Origin: JBKHYJ01 sp046565505
GTDB lineage: Bacteria; Acidobacteriota; Blastocatellia; UBA7656
Length of the DNA: 64,000 nt
NCBI GenBank assembly: GCA_046565505.1
Contig: JBKHYJ010000107.1
Span: 20,353 to 84,352, forward strand
Direction of reading: 5' to 3'
Shown here: positions 16,655-25,195 of the stretch, piece by piece
How the letters are laid out: every line of letters starts with the position of its first letter
Position numbering within the stretch: the first letter of the stretch is position 1
The notes under the pieces: model-generated
The model's input: the letters and a program-made list of their open reading frames with translations, nothing else
Told to the model about the DNA's origin: nothing
Database searches by the model: none
Translations under genes and position numbers: made by a program

Positions 16655-17887
16655 CTATCTGTCAGGCGAGCTTAACCAGCTTCTACAAGAGGGCTGCCTC
16701 GGGAATGCAACATGGCCCGGGACGGACAACTCAACCTCTGTTCCGATGTCGGCACGGCTGCGCACTCTAAGCTGCGCACATATTCTTTCCGCGCGCGCGC
16801 GCATACCCGAAACCCCGAGGAGGTCCTCACGTCCTGACCGTAATTCTTGCGGCTCAATTGAGTCAACGTCATGGCGTATGACAATGCGCAATTGCTTTGT
16901 CTTATATTCCACCTGCACTTCAATGCGCCTGGCATGTGTGTGCCGAAAAGCGTTCAATAACACTTCGCGGCCGATGCGGTAGGCTTCATCCCGGATGATC
17001 GGGTGCACGGGTTTGGGCTGGCCTTTAACCGAGACCTTGAAATCGATTTGCTCCTCGTCCGCAAATTCCTGCCCGATCTGGGAAAATGCCTGTTCGACAT
17101 TAAGAGAGTCACTCTGAGCAGACGACCGGAGGCGTTGGAGAGCTTCGTGGCCTTCTGCAACAACTTTGCCCATGACCTGTAGGACATGGACTAGCGATGG
17201 CTTTGCTGTCAAATCTTCAGGCAAACGATCAACGGCAATGTTGAGCTGCATGGAAGCACTGATGACGCCCTGCAAAAGTGTGTCGTGAAGCTCCTCCGCG
17301 ACTCGCGTCCGCTCCGCGAGACGTTCTTCAAAGCGAAGATTCAACTGCCTGCTCGACTGCTTCAGCCGGTAATTATAGAACGCCAGTAATGCCGACATGG
17401 AAGCGAGTATACATAAAAGTAGAAACCACCACCTCCGCCAGAACACCTCCTCGCCTTTCACACGGGCGACGGCGACCACCGCGCCGCCTGCACCTGGCAG
17501 AGCAGCAGTTACGGGAGCAGGCTGATACCCGGGCTCGACGAGCAGGGCGGCGTACTCAGTTCCCAGGTGCGTAACACTCCTCCATCTTGAATCGACTTGA
17601 ATTTGTGTGAAGGTCTGGTCGGTGAAGGGCTGTATATACCAGTCTCCACTTCGGGCGAATAGAACAACCTGTAGATTGGCGTGATCCCCAATGACACGCC
17701 CTTCAATGACATCAAGTTTATCAGGACCACCTTCGTCCGCCGGTGGAACTCTGCTAAATTCGATGTAAGGCCCTGTATCGGTGTGCGGCACCCGGCAACC
17801 ACTGAGTACCATAATACTGATAGCCAGTAATAGAACGATTTTACACGTGATATTGCTGGCGATTATGTTGTTCAATTCTCGATTCAA
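16655..17887 (-). CDS. Lipoprotein-module sensor histidine kinase with degenerate G1 box
   Basis: A frame of about 410 residues. A lipobox (IMVLSGC) is followed by the module also found in the GH16-like lipoprotein (IEFSRVPPADEG, DKLDVIEGRV, EYAALLVEPGY), a membrane helix (WWFLLLCILASMSALLAFY), HisKA_3 with LHDTLLQG (His about 201) and a HATPase domain. The N box is LNAFRHTH, but the G1 box that should read DNGCGID is HDVDSIE, with both glycines lost, so ATP binding is doubtful. The frame starts at TTG without a clear ribosome site, and the start is uncertain. No response regulator is adjacent. It may be a decaying gene, given the pseudogene directly downstream. Confidence 0.72.
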   Translation of the reverse strand: MNRELNNIIASNITCKIVLLLAISIMVLSGCRVPHTDTGPYIEFSRVPPADEGGPDKLDVIEGRVIGDHANLQVVLFARSGDWYIQPFTDQTFTQIQVDSRWRSVTHLGTEYAALLVEPGYQPAPVTAALPGAGGAVVAVARVKGEEVFWRRWWFLLLCILASMSALLAFYNYRLKQSSRQLNLRFEERLAERTRVAEELHDTLLQGVISASMQLNIAVDRLPEDLTAKPSLVHVLQVMGKVVAEGHEALQRLRSSAQSDSLNVEQAFSQIGQEFADEEQIDFKVSVKGQPKPVHPIIRDEAYRIGREVLLNAFRHTHARRIEVQVEYKTKQLRIVIRHDVDSIEPQELRSGREDLLGVSGMRARAERICAQLRVRSRADIGTEVELSVPGHVAFPRQPSCRSWLSSPDR

Positions 17888-18117
17888 TGCCGGGTTCTCA
17901 AAAGGAGCGCAGATGTCATATTGACTGGAAAGTCAGAAAAGACATGTGGGGCATGCTACTGCGGCTTAACTTCAAGCAACAGCCTACAAGGTGATGCGGC
18001 GTGCCTCAATAGTTTGGTGTACCCGGTCACGCAGAGACCTAAGGCCTCATCCTCCTACGCTCCTTCAAACTATCCAATCGCTTTTCCACATCCTACAGTG
18101 TAGAGGCATGGCCGGAA

Positions 18118-18168
18118 GCGCACATCCCTCTGAAAGGGAATCTTGTTATACCACTTTTGTATTATTCC
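18118..18168 (-). repeat. AAAGTGGTA-type motif, copy E
   Basis: The stretch contains ACATCCCTCTGAAA followed by GGGAATCTTGTTATACCAC and TTTTGTATTATTCC. The core matches copy 1 (151-180) in reverse complement and the other upstream elements more weakly. Nested GGAAT...ATTCC and ATAC...GTAT arms give partial dyad symmetry. It lies about 240 bases upstream of the kinase start at 17887. Confidence 0.4.
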
Positions 18169-18191
18169 TTCGATTAAGCGCTGCCCGCCGG

Positions 18192-18404
18192 TTACTGATG
18201 CCGCACGTCTGTTTGTGGGCGGCTTCTGGACTGCGACGGGCCTCCCCACTCATTACCCTTAACTAACTCCCGTATAATGCTAACCTGAGAAGTGATGAGG
18301 GCGTTGCCGGTTGTCGGATCAGCAAGCGCCCCGGCTGAACTGCTGCCGACCCCGCTGACATGTCTTTTTACGAGGACGCCACTGTCGGCATAGTAGCCGG
18401 CCAC
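18192..18404 (-). pseudogene. Truncated PIN-domain (VapC-like) toxin remnant
   Basis: A short frame from a GTG reading AGYYADSGVLVKRHVSGVGS and then ALADPTTGNALITSQVS. This matches the start of VapC-type PIN ribonucleases (typically YYxDSSALVKR, later LITS), including the first acidic residue in ADSG. Similarity ends after about 45 residues and the remaining active-site acids are missing. No antitoxin gene is seen. I regard it as a relic of a toxin-antitoxin pair. Confidence 0.5.
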
Positions 18405-18612
18405 CGGCGACCGTCTCGGTCCTCGCTGATCAATTCATAAACTGGCCCAGCGACCGAGAACAATCGGGCTAATTCCTCGCGCCGCTATGGAGGGAAAACG
18501 AAAACACTTAGAGCCGCAAGCTAAACTGAGAAGAGATGAATTCGGCGTGAGACTGAAGCAGCGGCTTAACAGGCCGCCGGAGGTAGAAAAGAATGAAATA
18601 ATAAAATTACGG

Positions 18613-18642
18613 AAGGGCAACCCTCGCGAGAGGATTGCCCTT
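18613..18642 (-). terminator. Intrinsic terminator of tRNA-Ser
   Basis: AAGGGCAA pairs with TTGCCCTT with an inner CCTC/GAGG stem around GCGA. On the minus strand it is followed by a T-rich run (CCGTAATTTTATTATTT). It lies 22 bases beyond the tRNA 3' end. Confidence 0.8.
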
Positions 18643-18663
18643 TGTGCTAAAACAAAATTGAAG

Positions 18664-18753
18664 CGGAGAAGGAGGGATTCGAACCCTCGATAGGCCTTTA
18701 CAGCCTATAGCGGTTTAGCAAACCGCCGCCCTCAGCCACTAGGCGACTTCTCC
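18664..18753 (-). tRNA. tRNA-Ser (anticodon GCU)
   Basis: A 90-base class II tRNA. The acceptor stem GGAGAAG pairs with CTTCTCC and the discriminator is G. The D region is CCTAGTGGCTGAGGG, the anticodon stem-loop GCGGTTTGCTAAACCGC has anticodon GCT, the long variable arm is ATAGGCTGTAAAGGCCTAT, and the T arm is GAGGGTTCGAATCCCTC. The long variable arm and anticodon identify serine (AGC/AGU codons). CCA is not encoded. Confidence 0.96.
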
Positions 18754-18847
18754 GTCACGAAACAGGAATGAAGTATACCGGAACGCCTCTTGGCCTATCA
18801 AGCTTGGCCGGGCCGCCCGCCGCCAAATATCCCCAATCAGTCGAGAG

Positions 18848-20452
18848 TCAATCTCCTTCGTTCTCTTCTTCCTGCCGCTCGGGCCGAGGCTCGTCCGGCC
18901 CGCGGAGCCTTAGCACAGTCGTGTGCGAATCTTTGTAGACGGTCTCGAAATCGCCGCTCCTTTGGGCGTTGTCTAAGAAATCAGTGTGCCCGTTGTCTGT
19001 AAAGACATACTCCGCGCCGAACCTCTCGCGTATGAGCGGGGCCGGGTTGTCTTCTTCCCCGAGCGTGATGCGCGCGTAGAGGTCCCATAAGTCTTTGTCG
19101 CGGTCGTAGAGGTAGCTCGGGTCAAGCCCCACTATGTATACGCTGTCAGGGTTGTAGTAGAACAGCATCGGGAAGTCATCCCAGTCCGTGTTGAAAACCA
19201 TCGTGCCGGGCGGCGTGTGCCCGGCGATCCACTCGGACGCGCCCCTGTAGTCGTAGGGGTCCGCCTCGCTCTTAACGTCTGCATGCGCCTGCAAGACCGT
19301 TCCGGCCATCGCCCACAGCGCGGCGACGGTGATGATGGCCGTCGCTATGGCGGCGATGACCCTGTCTCGCGTTTCGGCGACCCACGACCAATCTATTCGC
19401 TCGAACTTGGAATTGAAGGTGAACGCGGCGAATACAACCGCGAAAGGCGGCCAGTACTCGATGAAGCGCCGGGACTTCAAAGCCATCAGCAACAGCATCA
19501 CGGAAACGATCAGGAAGAAGAGCGGCTTCGCGTCGCGCGCGCGGGTTTTAAAGTCGAACGCCAGCAACCCGGCGAAGTAGATCACGCATGCCAGGGCGCT
19601 GCTTACGAACATTATCCAGGTCTCGTACGGATACCACTCCACCCCTACGTCCACGGCGTAGCCGGAAGTCGTGTTGATCTTCATCAGGACATGCTGGTAG
19701 AGCAGCGAAAGATTCTTCGGGAAGTATGGGTTGATCAGCAGCCCCGCGAATACCCCCGACGCCGAAGCGAGCGCAGCCCATAAATCAATTCGCCTCTCCG
19801 CCAGGTAGGTCGCGGTCGTGTAGGCGAGCGCGAACGCGAGTATCAGAGGGAAGAGGCTGTAAAACCAGACGAACGTGAATGAAAGCAGCGCGAGCGGTAT
19901 ATGCTTGCGCTTCAGGATCAGGTACGCGCCCAGCCCCAGCAGCGCCAGAGACAACGCGGGCGCGCGCGTCATCGACATGCGGTAAAGGAAAGGCTCCGAG
20001 CTTGCCACGAGCGGAGCCAGCCACAGCCACCTGTGCCGCACGTCGTAAGCCACGAACAGTGCGAACAGCGACAGCAGGCCGAGGCTCGAAAAGATTACGG
20101 CGGCGAGCTTCGCCCCCACCCTGAGATCGCCGAAGGTGAACGGCGTAAGAAACAGGTGGAAGAGATAATGGTGGTCTACGTACTGCTCCTCGTTGAGCGT
20201 CGTCAGCGGGAGCGCCTTGAAAGGGGGCAGGTGCGGGAAGGACTCGCGCAGCATCTTGCTCCACCTTATGTGGTAGTAGCCATCGTTATCCAGTATGGCC
20301 GGGCCGCCCCATTCGATCCACCCCATCACGGCCGCGATCAGCGCAAACGCGGCGACGAGCTGAACGGGTTTCGGCGCGACCGCCCGCGCGAGGCGGGAGC
20401 GCCGGCCGTCGCCTTGAGCCGTGGATAATGTCTCTTCCCTTGCTTCTATCAT
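18848..20452 (-). CDS. STT3/oligosaccharyltransferase-like multispanning membrane protein
   Basis: A 534-residue integral membrane protein with about ten hydrophobic segments and a soluble C-terminal domain. The first loop contains DNDGYYHIRWSKML, resembling the DxxYYHxR motif of STT3/AglB/PglB-type GT-C glycosyltransferases. A later loop has WYPYETW, and the C-terminal part has NTDWDDFPMLFYYNPD, reminiscent of the WWD region. Related bacterial proteins may transfer lipid-linked sugars, but no PglB-type WWDYG motif is exact, so the role is inferred. It ends 95 bases from the tRNA gene. 20453-20574 is a short spacer. Confidence 0.65.
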   Translation of the reverse strand: MIEAREETLSTAQGDGRRSRLARAVAPKPVQLVAAFALIAAVMGWIEWGGPAILDNDGYYHIRWSKMLRESFPHLPPFKALPLTTLNEEQYVDHHYLFHLFLTPFTFGDLRVGAKLAAVIFSSLGLLSLFALFVAYDVRHRWLWLAPLVASSEPFLYRMSMTRAPALSLALLGLGAYLILKRKHIPLALLSFTFVWFYSLFPLILAFALAYTTATYLAERRIDLWAALASASGVFAGLLINPYFPKNLSLLYQHVLMKINTTSGYAVDVGVEWYPYETWIMFVSSALACVIYFAGLLAFDFKTRARDAKPLFFLIVSVMLLLMALKSRRFIEYWPPFAVVFAAFTFNSKFERIDWSWVAETRDRVIAAIATAIITVAALWAMAGTVLQAHADVKSEADPYDYRGASEWIAGHTPPGTMVFNTDWDDFPMLFYYNPDSVYIVGLDPSYLYDRDKDLWDLYARITLGEEDNPAPLIRERFGAEYVFTDNGHTDFLDNAQRSGDFETVYKDSHTTVLRLRGPDEPRPERQEEENEGD

Positions 20453-20574
20453 GCTGTATAGAGCCAGCAGTCGCCCCCGCAGCCGGGGCTATCGGGCGCT
20501 CGGCGCACGGCCGCGATGAACGTCGGGTGTGCCCGTCTCACGGCACCGTTTCGCGATTCGGGCACGTACATGCC

Positions 20575-22923
20575 CTACTTGATGCGCGCGGCGATTTGAT
20601 CGACGCGCTTACTGAGTTCTCCGAGCTGCCCGATCAACTGTTTAGCCTGGTCGGTATTCATGTCGCTCAACTCGGCTATGATGCCCGTTATTCGCTGGCG
20701 CAGGGCGTCGGCCTCGCGCTGGGCTTCGCCTTTATTGAAGAAGCGATAAAAGGAGCTGTTGATTCGGCGCTCCAGGTCGTCGGCGCTCGCCTTGATCTCC
20801 GACAGTATCGCCGCGAACGCGACCTGCTGCAAGCGATTGACCTGTTCCTCACGCGCCTTCAGCGACTCTGTTTGCTCGCGCAGCTCCAGGGTGCGGGCTT
20901 CGATCTCGCGCGTGCGGCGGCTGATCTCTTCTTTGAACTCCTCCGTGCGAGTGGCGAGGGCGGAAGCCTGATCTTCAACCTTGCCGACCTGCTCGGCCAC
21001 GCGGGCGGCCCTGGCTTCTATGTCTTTGAACTTCGTGGTGACCTGCTGCTCGATGCCCTGCGCCATCTGCCGCGCGGCGTTCACCTCCGTCAGGACGCGG
21101 CCCGTGCCCGCTTCGGCCGCCGCGGCGCGCGAGCCAAGGTCTGACATCTGCTGCGACAGCGGGGTCGTTGCTTGCTGAAGCTGCGCCGCGAGGCCCTGGA
21201 GCGACCCTATCTCGCGCTGCTGGGCCTCTATGGTTTGATACTGCTCTTTGAATTTTTTGTCGCTCCGATAATCGTTCTCCTCAAGCTGTTGCTCCAGGTC
21301 GATCACGCGGGCGGCTAACAGCCGCTCCCTCCGCTCGCCCGTGGCCGCGGCCAGCAATCGCGAGTCATAAGTGGTGTCGCCGGGCGCGCGGCCCGCCGCG
21401 GCCGGCCGATTAGAATCGGCCCGATCCCTGTCGGCGCTCGGGCGGCGTGGCAAGACCCCGCCATCGGCCGCCGCCTCATCCGCAGGGCCGCCGAAGAGCA
21501 GGTGCGATTTCATGAGCGCCACCTGCGAGCTGGCGTTTTCGTGCCCGGCTGACAGGTCGAGGGCGTAGACCATCGCCCAGAATCCGAACACGAATATGCT
21601 AGTGAAGACCGCCAGCCGCACGAATGAGCGGTGCACGCGCGACAATAATTGAAATGGCGTGTCGAAGAATGGCGGGGTCGTTATCTCGCCCCGCTCGGGG
21701 AATGAATAATACCGCTCGCGCAGCCGGCCCGTGCGGCTCGACGGCGCGCGCTGCTCGGAGTCGAGTTGGATTTTATCGCCGCGGCTCACGCGGACGCGGA
21801 GCGTGCCGGCCGCGCGCTCCCAGAAAGATAACGCAGGGCCGGTCAGGTAGATCATCAAGAAAACGAACGTGAACAACGCGAGGTAGGCGAGCCCGCCCCA
21901 CTTCATAGCCCTGTTGATCGACCCCAGGTACGCGCGGTACAACCGCTGGTCGCGCTCCTTGAGGTAAGGCTCGACCTGCCACGCGCTGAGGAATCGCTGG
22001 TTGGCCGCGCCCGTCATCGCGTCCACTTCCTGCTCTATACGGTCTTCGGAGTAGATTCTGTTGCGGTCGAAGTAGTACCGCAGCCATTCGCGGAACCCCT
22101 CGGGGTCTTGCCCTTCGGCGAGGTACTGCTCGATCACGGGGAGCGCGTCCGCCCAGGCCGCGTCATCCCCCTCGTAGGTTTTCGCGTAGACGTGGGAGCT
22201 TATCCAGCGGCCCGGCCCATTGCGCAGGTAACTCTCGTAATCGCGCTGAAACTTGGCGTCATTCATCAGCCAGTTTTCATCAACCCACTGCCGGTAGTTC
22301 GTGACATCCAGGTTGCGGCCCCTCGCGAACTGCGAGAGCGATGACAGGTGGCGCACCGGATTATTCTTCTCGCGCCCGCGCATGACGAGGAAGGTCGCGA
22401 GCGCAGACAAAACGATGATGAGTAAAGTCGCAGGTATAGTCTTGCGCCATGATCGAAAGTACCTGCCGCCGAACAGCATGAGCAGCGCCAACATGGGCGT
22501 CACGAAGAAGAAGAAGAAGATGAAGACTATCAGGTAAGCAGGGTCCTCGTGCGGCAGCACGGGGTTCCAGGGCCGCGGCACGGGGGCGAAGCGCACGAAG
22601 GCCATAGTCGCGCCCAGCACCAGCGTGAGGACGAGCTGCTGGCCCAGGACAAGAAGCAGGAAGATGGACAGCCGCGCCCTCCAGGGCCGCGACTCGAACC
22701 TGCGGGCGAAAGTGCGTTCGAGCCGCTCGTCTATTTCGCGGCGCAAGGCGGAGATGTCTTCGTCAGTCGTTTCAAGCTGCGCGCCTTCAAGCTCGCGCCT
22801 GAGCCGCGCGAGCTTCACCGTCGCCGCCAGCCGGGCGAAAGGCGAAAGCCCTCGCTCCCTCGCGTCGAGCGCGACGAGGTATTCCCTCAATATGTCCGTA
22901 TCCCGCGTTATAACCGTTTCCAT
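20575..22923 (-). CDS. Large membrane protein with C-terminal coiled coil
   Basis: A 782-residue protein I do not recognise. Predicted membrane helices lie at about 86-109, 130-152 (with FIFFFFFV), 162-181, 343-362 and 435-455. Between helices 3 and 4 is a charged, Trp/Tyr-rich soluble region of about 160 residues. From about 530 to the end it is almost continuous heptad-like coiled coil (RTREIEARTLELREQTESL). A low-complexity linker rich in Ala, Arg and Asp precedes it. The start at 22923 was chosen because the upstream extension (to 23007) is low-complexity and overlaps the spacer. It lies downstream of a lipoprotein gene on the same strand. A scaffold or envelope role is possible. Confidence 0.75.
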   Translation of the reverse strand: METVITRDTDILREYLVALDARERGLSPFARLAATVKLARLRRELEGAQLETTDEDISALRREIDERLERTFARRFESRPWRARLSIFLLLVLGQQLVLTLVLGATMAFVRFAPVPRPWNPVLPHEDPAYLIVFIFFFFFVTPMLALLMLFGGRYFRSWRKTIPATLLIIVLSALATFLVMRGREKNNPVRHLSSLSQFARGRNLDVTNYRQWVDENWLMNDAKFQRDYESYLRNGPGRWISSHVYAKTYEGDDAAWADALPVIEQYLAEGQDPEGFREWLRYYFDRNRIYSEDRIEQEVDAMTGAANQRFLSAWQVEPYLKERDQRLYRAYLGSINRAMKWGGLAYLALFTFVFLMIYLTGPALSFWERAAGTLRVRVSRGDKIQLDSEQRAPSSRTGRLRERYYSFPERGEITTPPFFDTPFQLLSRVHRSFVRLAVFTSIFVFGFWAMVYALDLSAGHENASSQVALMKSHLLFGGPADEAAADGGVLPRRPSADRDRADSNRPAAAGRAPGDTTYDSRLLAAATGERRERLLAARVIDLEQQLEENDYRSDKKFKEQYQTIEAQQREIGSLQGLAAQLQQATTPLSQQMSDLGSRAAAAEAGTGRVLTEVNAARQMAQGIEQQVTTKFKDIEARAARVAEQVGKVEDQASALATRTEEFKEEISRRTREIEARTLELREQTESLKAREEQVNRLQQVAFAAILSEIKASADDLERRINSSFYRFFNKGEAQREADALRQRITGIIAELSDMNTDQAKQLIGQLGELSKRVDQIAARIK

Positions 22924-23007
22924 ATTCGATCCGGGTCCCGGCCGGCGGCCGGTCGCAGGGGCGAAAGAGAGTCCCACACACCCTCGGCCCCGGCCCCCGG
23001 CTCCCAT

Positions 23008-23820
23008 TCAGGTTTGGAAATTCTGAACCACTTTCAATTCCTCGCCGTTGATCGCGTCAACGTAGACGGTCCAGGAGAGGGAGCTGCCGGCGACTATTTC
23101 CCAGGCGAGATGAACCTCAATCGCGTCCCCTTTTTCGACAGGAAGGATGACCGCCTGCTTGACAACCACTTCGCCGGGGTTGGTGACCTGCGCCCGCTGC
23201 TCGCGCCCGGCGATATCCGTGTAGGTGAAGGTGCGGCCGACGACTCTTTTGGCGGCGGCTTCTCTCTCTACCTGCGGGCGCGCGGGCAGCTCGACCACGG
23301 GGATGAACCTGGCGTCGAGCTGCATCAGCCGGCCTTCGGCGCTGATGACCGCGACCATCTCCCCGAAATTGCCCGCTATGGGGAAAGAGTAATTCGATTG
23401 CCTGTAGGTCAACCGCTGTATCTGATTGGACTGGTCGCCGGCGACCAGCGACACCGACGCGGGGTCCGCGCCGAGCAGGTCGCGCCACCTGTCTATGAAC
23501 GCTTTCACGGCCTCGCGCAGCGCGATGGTCTCGCTCCCGGGCTCCGGCTTGGCGGCCATTATCTTAATGCCGCCCGTCACGCCCAACAGCGAGCGCGGCG
23601 TGTAGATGACCGGGTAGAGGTCGGGCGGGGTCTGCTGCACGCCGTAAGCGTCGAGCATCTGCCTCCACTCGCGCTCGGCCTTCGCGCGCCTCTCGGCCGA
23701 ATCCGTGATGACGGCGGGGTAATTCTTCTGCGGCGTGTTCGGAACTTTAGGCGAGGCGGCGTCACACCCGGTCAGGAATATGGCTACTGTTATAAAAAAG
23801 GTGAGGCGAATTAAACTCAT
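23008..23820 (-). CDS. Lipoprotein with FTP/PepSY-like domain
   Basis: A 270-residue lipoprotein with signal peptide and lipobox IFLTGC (Cys 19). The middle (RDLLGADPASVSLVAGDQSN and LTYRQSNYSFPIAGNFGEM) and the end (GRTFTYTDIAGREQ and AWEIVAGSSLSWTVYVDAINGE) resemble the FTP and PepSY regions in propeptides of M4/M36 metallopeptidases, here without any protease domain. It may act as a stand-alone inhibitor or chaperone at the outer surface; that is inference. It lies 84 bases upstream of the coiled-coil membrane protein, same strand, and may share its transcript. Confidence 0.7.
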   Translation of the reverse strand: MSLIRLTFFITVAIFLTGCDAASPKVPNTPQKNYPAVITDSAERRAKAEREWRQMLDAYGVQQTPPDLYPVIYTPRSLLGVTGGIKIMAAKPEPGSETIALREAVKAFIDRWRDLLGADPASVSLVAGDQSNQIQRLTYRQSNYSFPIAGNFGEMVAVISAEGRLMQLDARFIPVVELPARPQVEREAAAKRVVGRTFTYTDIAGREQRAQVTNPGEVVVKQAVILPVEKGDAIEVHLAWEIVAGSSLSWTVYVDAINGEELKVVQNFQT

Positions 23821-23982
23821 ATCAGCACAGAAGCAATACCGCGCGCCTCTGTGCCCGGTAGTCCGGCGCGCGAATCAAAGTCGAATAAATAATTATTCCC
23901 GATTTCAAACGTGCAGGCAAGCTGACGTTGTTCGGCGACCGCCGCCTTTGATATTCCGGGCATGCGTCAATAATATCAAGGC

Positions 23983-24408
23983 ATGCCATTCGACTCTTTG
24001 CTGAGCGCGTTACGCAGGGCATTCGCCATAGGCATTCGCCCGCGCGGCGGCATGCCCTCGCGTCATAGCTCGAAGCCGCGAGAGCTTGACGACGACCAAA
24101 GCATCGACCCCATGAACCCGTTTCCTGACCCCGTAGTCATCGAATTCAGTGACGTGATCGACCTGCACTCTATCCCCCCGCGACAGGTCCGCGCGGTGGT
24201 TGAAGATTACCTCCGGGAGGCCAGCGGGCGCGGGTTCAGGTGGGTCCGCATCATTCACGGTAAAGGCATAGGCGTTCAGCGGGAGGTCGTGCGCTCCGTA
24301 CTCGCCCGCGACCCGCAGGTAATAGATTTCAAGGACGCGCCGCCCGAAGCGGGAGGCCGCGGCGCTACCATCGTCACGCTCGGGGGCGGCAGGCGGCGGG
24401 CGGAGTGA
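23983..24408 (+). CDS. Smr-domain protein
   Basis: A 141-residue protein. Residues about 55-135 form a small MutS-related (Smr) domain: VIDLHSIPPRQVRAVVEDYL, VRIIHGKGIGVQREVV and a GGRGATIVTL end. The LDLH-like and HGKG motifs are the conserved Smr signatures. Stand-alone Smr proteins are reported as nickases or RNA endonucleases acting on collided ribosomes. The N-terminal 50 residues are basic and disordered; an internal start at the Met in DPMNPF is possible. The spacer to the next gene (24409-24563) shows nothing recognisable. Confidence 0.85.
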   Translation: MPFDSLLSALRRAFAIGIRPRGGMPSRHSSKPRELDDDQSIDPMNPFPDPVVIEFSDVIDLHSIPPRQVRAVVEDYLREASGRGFRWVRIIHGKGIGVQREVVRSVLARDPQVIDFKDAPPEAGGRGATIVTLGGGRRRAE

Positions 24409-24563
24409 GTGCGGCCATAAGATTATGGCGTATCAGGCGGGCGCGAGATGTATGGGTCAGTCATTACCGCATTCGGCTCAGGCATGACCCCGTCACGCGA
24501 ACCCCGGTCGTTTCCCGCTCGCTGTTTTGCAACCGGCCTCGGTTTACGCTAAATTATTTAGCG

Positions 24564-25184
24564 ATGATAAACAGGTCCGAAAAGCTCAATACTATTTTCA
24601 TATTGCTTTTGACGCTGACGGCGAGTTGCTCCGCGCCTCCCGAAAATGTCGGCAATGCTAACGCCAATTCCGCGCAGCAGGCGGCCGCAGCCAAAGCCGA
24701 GCCGCCCGTCGCGCAGAGCGGGACTCCGACGGCGACCGGCAATGGCAACCCTTCAACTGCTCAGCCGCCCGGCGCACAGACCGCGCCCGTGCAGCCCGCG
24801 AGTCCGCCAGCCGCCGACGCGGCGAAGCCGGCCGCCCAGGCCGCGGCCGATTCGGCGGCCAAAGGCCGGGCGCCGAGGTTGCTCGTGCCGGATAAGAAGC
24901 TGGACTTCGGCAAGCAGCCGCAGGACAAGACGCTCGCGCGCACCTTCCAGATTAAGAACGTCGGCAACGCTGACCTTCTAATAGAATCGGTCACGCCTAG
25001 CTGAGGGTGCACAACCGTGGACTCCCCGAAAGTCCTACGGCCTGGTCAGGCCGGCAGCATCAAAGTGAAGGTTGAGACGGGCAAAGCGCCCGGCCCGCAT
25101 GTTAAGTCGGTAACCATTAAAACGAACGACCCGAACGACCCGTCCGTCATGGTTCAGTTCGCGTTTGACGTTAAAGAAAAGTAG
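24564..25184 (+). CDS. DUF1573 lipoprotein with in-frame UGA at a conserved Cys (selenoprotein candidate)
   Basis: The frame runs 206 codons if the TGA at 25002-25004 (codon 147) is read through. It starts with a signal peptide and lipobox LTASC (Cys 22), then an Ala/Pro/Gln-rich linker to about 110, then a DUF1573 domain: LDFGKQPQDKTLARTFQIKN, NADLLIESVTPS, TGA, GCTTVDSPKVLRPGQAG, and KSVTIKTNDPNDPSVMVQF to TAG at 25182. In DUF1573 proteins this site usually reads SCGCT, so the TGA replaces the first Cys of the CxC pair. The 60 codons after it have no stop and keep the family pattern. A hairpin begins about 10 bases after the TGA. Alternatives are a nonsense mutation, a base error, or a functional truncated protein. 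The next gene starts 12 bases downstream. Confidence 0.75.
25015..25040 (+). promoter_or_regulatory. Hairpin just downstream of the in-frame UGA (possible bSECIS)
   Basis: C25015-T25018 pairs with A25037-G40, and G25019-T25023 pairs with A25031-C35, with T25036 bulged and loop CCCCGAA. This gives nine base pairs starting 10 bases after the TGA (the core stem from 25016 starts after 11). The spacing and bulged U resemble the E. coli fdhF SECIS, but the bulge is on the 3' side and the loop lacks a G in its first two positions. An overlapping GGCCTG/CAGGCC hairpin (25039-25052) could compete. Confidence 0.35.
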
Positions 25185-25195
25185 CGCGCCCTCGC

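Larger units (their letters stand above)
17888..18663. other. Long intergenic region with decayed sequence
   Basis: About 775 bases without an intact gene. It holds a TACCACTTTT-type motif copy (18118-18168), a PIN-domain toxin remnant (18192-18404) and the terminator of the tRNA gene (18613-18642). The rest shows nothing recognisable. The combination suggests a former mobile or toxin-antitoxin locus next to a tRNA. Confidence 0.55.

Noticed and set aside
18487..18693. 68-residue plus-strand frame
   Set aside because: It runs through the terminator and into the tRNA gene and has no protein features.
25005..25052. Canonical E. coli-type SECIS
   Set aside because: Spacing and bulge resemble it, but the apical loop lacks the early G and an overlapping hairpin competes, so I call it only a possible bSECIS.
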